Source of the DNA: DATKXU01 sp035528905
GTDB taxonomy: Bacteria > Armatimonadota > UBA5829 > DTJY01
Direction of reading: 5' to 3'
Assembly: GCA_035528905.1 (NCBI GenBank)
Contig: DATKXU010000052.1
Span: forward strand, 6,311-70,310
Length of the DNA: 64,000 bases
Made by a program: the position numbers and the translations under genes. A model generated the notes under the pieces. It saw only the letters and a list, made by a program, of their open reading frames with translations. It was not told the origin of the DNA and ran no database searches. This document shows, piece after piece, positions 61,411-64,000 of this stretch (positions are counted from its first letter, which is position 1; each line of letters begins with the position of its first letter).

Positions 61411-62547
61411 CTATTGTTCTGCCCCTTCGGGGAGCGCGAGTTGGGCGGCTTGGCTCTTTTCGATCAGTTTCTCACGCACCAGTCTGGCGCGCTTTACGTC
61501 GTCCGCCATGCTCCCCACGGGCTGACCGCCCGCTGCGGATTTGGCCGAGGCGCAGGTGCCAAGCCGCATGGACGCAAGCAGCTCCTTGAAAGCCCTGCTC
61601 GAGAGGCCGCCACCGAGACCGAGCTCGGCTCCGAGGCGCAGCACCGAAATACACGCCATCGCCTCTCTGCCGCTGAGCGCACGAGCTTCCATAAGCCGCG
61701 TTCTCGCCTGCTCTGCCGCCTCACGCAGCTCGCTTCTCATTTCCAAGCCCAGCTTTCGCCTAGCCTCCCTCTCCCGTGAGACCAGGTGCTCCGCCGCAGC
61801 CCGGATGCGCGACGTGATTTCCTTTTCGGAAAAACCGATGGTGGTTTCGTTCGAAACCTGGAAAATGTCCCCCAGCGCCTTAGTGCCTTCGCCGAACAAG
61901 CCGCGCACGGATACCTTGAGCTCAGCGGCCGCCGTGAGAACCGGTACAGCCTCCTCCAGAAACGCCAGCCCCGCCAGATGGAGCATCACGGACAGTCTGA
62001 GGCCGGTGCCCACATTCGCCAACGACGACGTCAGGTACCCATAATTATCGGCTCGCGCATACGCGATCTTCCGTGCCAGGAAAGCATCGAGCTCCTGTAC
62101 CATCTGCAGGGCGGTCATGGGCTGAAGGCCGGGGAGTATGCACTGCATCCTCAGATGGTCCTCTTCGTTGACCATCAGGCTCAAGGTCCCGGCATCGTTC
62201 AGCACTATCGGCCGGTACCTGCCGCCGTATACCTGCTGCCTGCTTGCCAGCCGGGCATCCACCAGCGCCAGCCGGTCTGCCGAGGCGGACAGGTGAGTCG
62301 GCCGGATCACGCGCAGCTTGCCGATACGTCCGCCGTGCCGGAGCAAGCCATCGGAGTCGTGAAGCGCATCCAGCACCAGGTCGGTAACCCGCCTCAAGTC
62401 GCCATCGGATGCACGATCCGGAAACGGGACGCCCTCGATGTTTCTGGCCAGCCTCGCCCGAGTGGAGAGGGCCACATCGCTCGCCGGGCCATCTGCACTC
62501 ACCCAGGCCGGGATAAACGGGGCACGCTGTCCGCTCTCTCCTCGCAT
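61411..62547 (-). CDS. mcsB: Protein-arginine kinase McsB
   Basis: 378 residues, phosphagen-kinase fold. Phosphorylates arginines on proteins to mark them for ClpCP. Conserved: ALSTRARLARNIEGVPFP, VNEEDHLRMQ, YGYLTSSLANVGTGLRLSVMLHLAG, RGLFGEGTKALGDIFQVSNE. The C-terminus is a little extended and Ala-rich. Stop-to-start distance from mcsA is 2 bases. Confidence 0.95.
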   Translation of the reverse strand: MRGESGQRAPFIPAWVSADGPASDVALSTRARLARNIEGVPFPDRASDGDLRRVTDLVLDALHDSDGLLRHGGRIGKLRVIRPTHLSASADRLALVDARLASRQQVYGGRYRPIVLNDAGTLSLMVNEEDHLRMQCILPGLQPMTALQMVQELDAFLARKIAYARADNYGYLTSSLANVGTGLRLSVMLHLAGLAFLEEAVPVLTAAAELKVSVRGLFGEGTKALGDIFQVSNETTIGFSEKEITSRIRAAAEHLVSREREARRKLGLEMRSELREAAEQARTRLMEARALSGREAMACISVLRLGAELGLGGGLSSRAFKELLASMRLGTCASAKSAAGGQPVGSMADDVKRARLVREKLIEKSQAAQLALPEGAEQ

Positions 62548-62549
62548 TT

Positions 62550-62915
62550 CTACACAGGCTTCCTTGAGCGGCCGTGCAGCTCACGAATCACACGATCTAG
62601 TTCCGTCCTGAAGACGGTGTAGCACATCGAGCATCCAACCATGCCGCCTTGCTCGACTTCCTCTATAGTATTCCCACAAACAGGGCAAACCTTTGTTCGG
62701 TTCTGTTCACTTTCGGCAACCGAGGATTCGGTTACCAGTACCTTGAGCAGATCGGTCAGCAGCAGCCCGCTGTCGCCGAAGAGGATGCGCTCGGCGTCCC
62801 TGGCGCACGTTTCACACAGCCTGCGTTCCGCTCGCCGGCCGGCCTTCGAAACCAGGTAGACTACGAACTCCGTCCGCCGCGGCGGACCGCACAACTCGCA
62901 ATGCCCTGTGCGCAT
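62550..62915 (-). CDS. mcsA: McsB activator McsA
   Basis: 121 residues. Zinc-binding protein with CELCG and CETC in the first half and CPVCG and CSMC in the second, the pattern of McsA; the C-terminus (YTVFRTELDRVIRELHG) is the start of the UVR-like tail. Activates McsB. The usual CtsR repressor gene is not upstream: ilvE is, overlapping by one base (TGATG). Confidence 0.92.
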   Translation of the reverse strand: MRTGHCELCGPPRRTEFVVYLVSKAGRRAERRLCETCARDAERILFGDSGLLLTDLLKVLVTESSVAESEQNRTKVCPVCGNTIEEVEQGGMVGCSMCYTVFRTELDRVIRELHGRSRKPV

Positions 62916-63793
62916 CAGATCGGTACACCCTCAGTCTTTGTCAAGGTGCGAAAAGCTTCCATCAGCCGATTAGTCATTTCGCCGGGGCGGCCGGTTCCGA
63001 TCGTGCGTCCATCTACCTTGACCACAGGTATGACCTCTGCAGCAGTACCGGTGAGGAAGCATTCGTCCGCCACGTAGACGTCGAATAGGGTAAACAACCT
63101 TTCCTCAACGGGTATACCCATATCGCGGGCCAGACCCATCAGGGTATTTCGGGTTATGCCCTCCAGGATCCCTGCGTAAGGAGGTGGCGTTACCAGCCCG
63201 CCGTCTCTCACCAGGAAGATGTTGTCGCCGGTCCCCTCGGCGACATATCCCTCGGTATTGAGCATCAGTCCTTCACCAGCGCCGACCCGGTTCGCCTCGA
63301 TCTTCGCCTGGATGTTGATCACATATTTGCCCAGCGATTTGATCCTGGGCTCAAGCGCTTGCGCCGGCGGAATCCGCGTACACACTGTGACTACCTGAAG
63401 GCCCTCCGTGTACATCTCCTCCGGGTAGAGGGCGAGCCGGTCGGTCATGATTATCACGGTTGCCGTCTTGCACACACGAGGGTCGAGGCCCAAACCCACG
63501 CCCCTCGTAATAGTTATGCGGACGTAGCCGTCAACTATGCCATTCGTACGCAGCGCAGTCAGAACGGCCTGCTCCATCTCTTCCTGAGTAATGGGCAGGC
63601 TGATCATCATAGCATGCGCCGAGCGGTACAAACGCACTATATGGTCGCGGAGCTTAAACACCTTCCCGGAATATACTCTGATTCCTTCAAATGCCCCATC
63701 TCCGTAAAGCAGGCCGTGGTCATAAACGGAAATCCTGGCGTCCTCTTCAGGGACTAGCTCTCCGTTCAAATAGACGACGCGACTCATCAGCAC
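62915..63793 (-). CDS. ilvE: Branched-chain amino acid aminotransferase (class IV PLP)
   Basis: 292 residues. VYLNGELVPEEDARISVYDHGLLYGDGAFEGIR (by its key residues Y-D-H-G-x-x-Y-G-D-G-x-F-E-G), catalytic Lys in SLGKYVINIQAK, Glu in EGLMLNTEGYVAEGT. Aminates the keto acids of Ile, Leu and Val. First gene of an ilvE-mcsA-mcsB-clpC transcript, an unusual partner for the arginine-kinase genes. D-amino-acid aminotransferase is a weaker alternative. Confidence 0.9.
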   Translation of the reverse strand: MLMSRVVYLNGELVPEEDARISVYDHGLLYGDGAFEGIRVYSGKVFKLRDHIVRLYRSAHAMMISLPITQEEMEQAVLTALRTNGIVDGYVRITITRGVGLGLDPRVCKTATVIIMTDRLALYPEEMYTEGLQVVTVCTRIPPAQALEPRIKSLGKYVINIQAKIEANRVGAGEGLMLNTEGYVAEGTGDNIFLVRDGGLVTPPPYAGILEGITRNTLMGLARDMGIPVEERLFTLFDVYVADECFLTGTAAEVIPVVKVDGRTIGTGRPGEMTNRLMEAFRTLTKTEGVPI

Positions 63794-63813
63794 CCCCGAA
63801 ATTCAGTAGTTTC

Positions 63814-63843
63814 AGTATACCACAAAAGGAGGCTCAGCGGCAA
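63814..63843 (-). promoter_or_regulatory. Promoter of the ilvE-mcsA-mcsB-clpC operon
   Basis: On the minus strand TTGCCG (63843-63838), 18-bp spacer, TATACT (63819-63814). Leader of about 14 bases. Confidence 0.55.
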
Positions 63844-63859
63844 CACGCGGTGCACTCTA

Positions 63860-64000
63860 CTGTGAATGCAACGCGATTATGTCCCCTGGTATCTGCAGAG
63901 CGATAATGTCCCCATGGAGAGAGGAGTAATCGCGATCACACAGAAGGAAGCGACGCGCTACGATGTGTTGAGGAGAGCGCTTGATGGGACGATCAGCCTG
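63860..64000 (+). mobile_element. Left end of an insertion sequence (continues beyond the window)
   Basis: GATTATGTCCCC and GATAATGTCCCC repeat just before the transposase start, as seen in terminal regions of some ISs. Only the first 140 bases are in view. Confidence 0.55.
63914..64000 (+). CDS. Transposase N-terminus, ISNCY-like (truncated by window end)
   Basis: ATG 63914 opens MERGVIAITQKEATRYDVL and then RRALDGTISL, matching the start of ISNCY-type transposases, which begin with a helix-turn-helix after a KExxRYxVLxxxLDGxIxL pattern. The catalytic domain lies outside the window. Only 29 residues are visible, so the family call is provisional. Confidence 0.65.
   Translation, partial: MERGVIAITQKEATRYDVLRRALDGTISL

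Overview
The window is 64 kb of GC-rich, gene-dense bacterial chromosome with no rRNA, tRNA or CRISPR array that I can recognise. Three things bear on the lineage: an arginine-kinase operon (mcsA-mcsB-clpC) with RNase Y, YmdB and RecX, typical of Firmicutes-like Terrabacteria; an outer-membrane-type beta protein and lipoproteins, suggesting a diderm envelope; and a DUF1559-like prepilin protein with many dispersed intergenic palindromes. A diderm Terrabacteria lineage such as Armatimonadota fits, but this is inference and should be tested with RecA, ClpC or RNase Y trees. Many genes use GTG or TTG starts, and several lie behind good TTGACA-N17-TATAAT promoters.

Layout. 0-3 kb: three-gene operon for a membrane-anchored multiheme cytochrome c system (11 hemes, a cytochrome b561-like protein, 12 hemes). 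3-5.4 kb: NACHT NTPase with near-identical HEAT repeats, a likely bacterial NLR-type defence protein. 5.4-14.5 kb: glycosidase-like protein, prepilin, Mpg, an outer-membrane-like protein, orphan hisF, a carboxypeptidase-regulatory-domain protein and a VIT1/CCC1 transporter. 14.6-18.6 kb: glmU-prs-pth, then thiE. 18.6-20.6 kb: secreted alpha/alpha-barrel glycosidase-like protein. 21-23 kb: a three-gene cassette (EVE-domain reader and two PD-(D/E)XK-like proteins) between 69/70-bp direct repeats. 23-28 kb: VIT-VWA protein, a P-type ATPase that has lost its catalytic domains in frame, galT. 28.5-36.6 kb: cinA-thpR-recA-recX-rny-ymdB, a PKD protein and a UbiA-family prenyltransferase. 37-43 kb: LysE exporter, radA, nadA-nadC-birA, yebC. 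43-53 kb: Gfo/Idh/MocA oxidoreductase, nucleotidyltransferases, M48 protease, G5/3D protein, ksgA, ispE, dxs. 53.8-58.8 kb: a restriction-modification-like island (N4C methyltransferase, SF2 helicase, nuclease-like protein, MORC-like GHKL ATPase, orphan HicB) inserted at the 3' end of clpC and flanked by a perfect 56-bp copy of that end. 58.8-63.8 kb: clpC, mcsB, mcsA, ilvE on the minus strand; then the start of an insertion sequence.

Two themes stand out. First, three unrelated candidate defence loci share the window, two of them bounded by direct repeats. Second, gene borders carry short arrays of degenerate 7-bp (sometimes 8-bp) words, in register for up to ten units, using a different word at each locus. 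They resemble in style the STRR heptamers of cyanobacteria, sit beside MITE-like palindromes, and run into coding sequence in ispE, birA, thpR, a glycosidase gene and a nucleotidyltransferase gene. In the clpC duplication, the array is the only part that differs completely between two otherwise almost identical copies.
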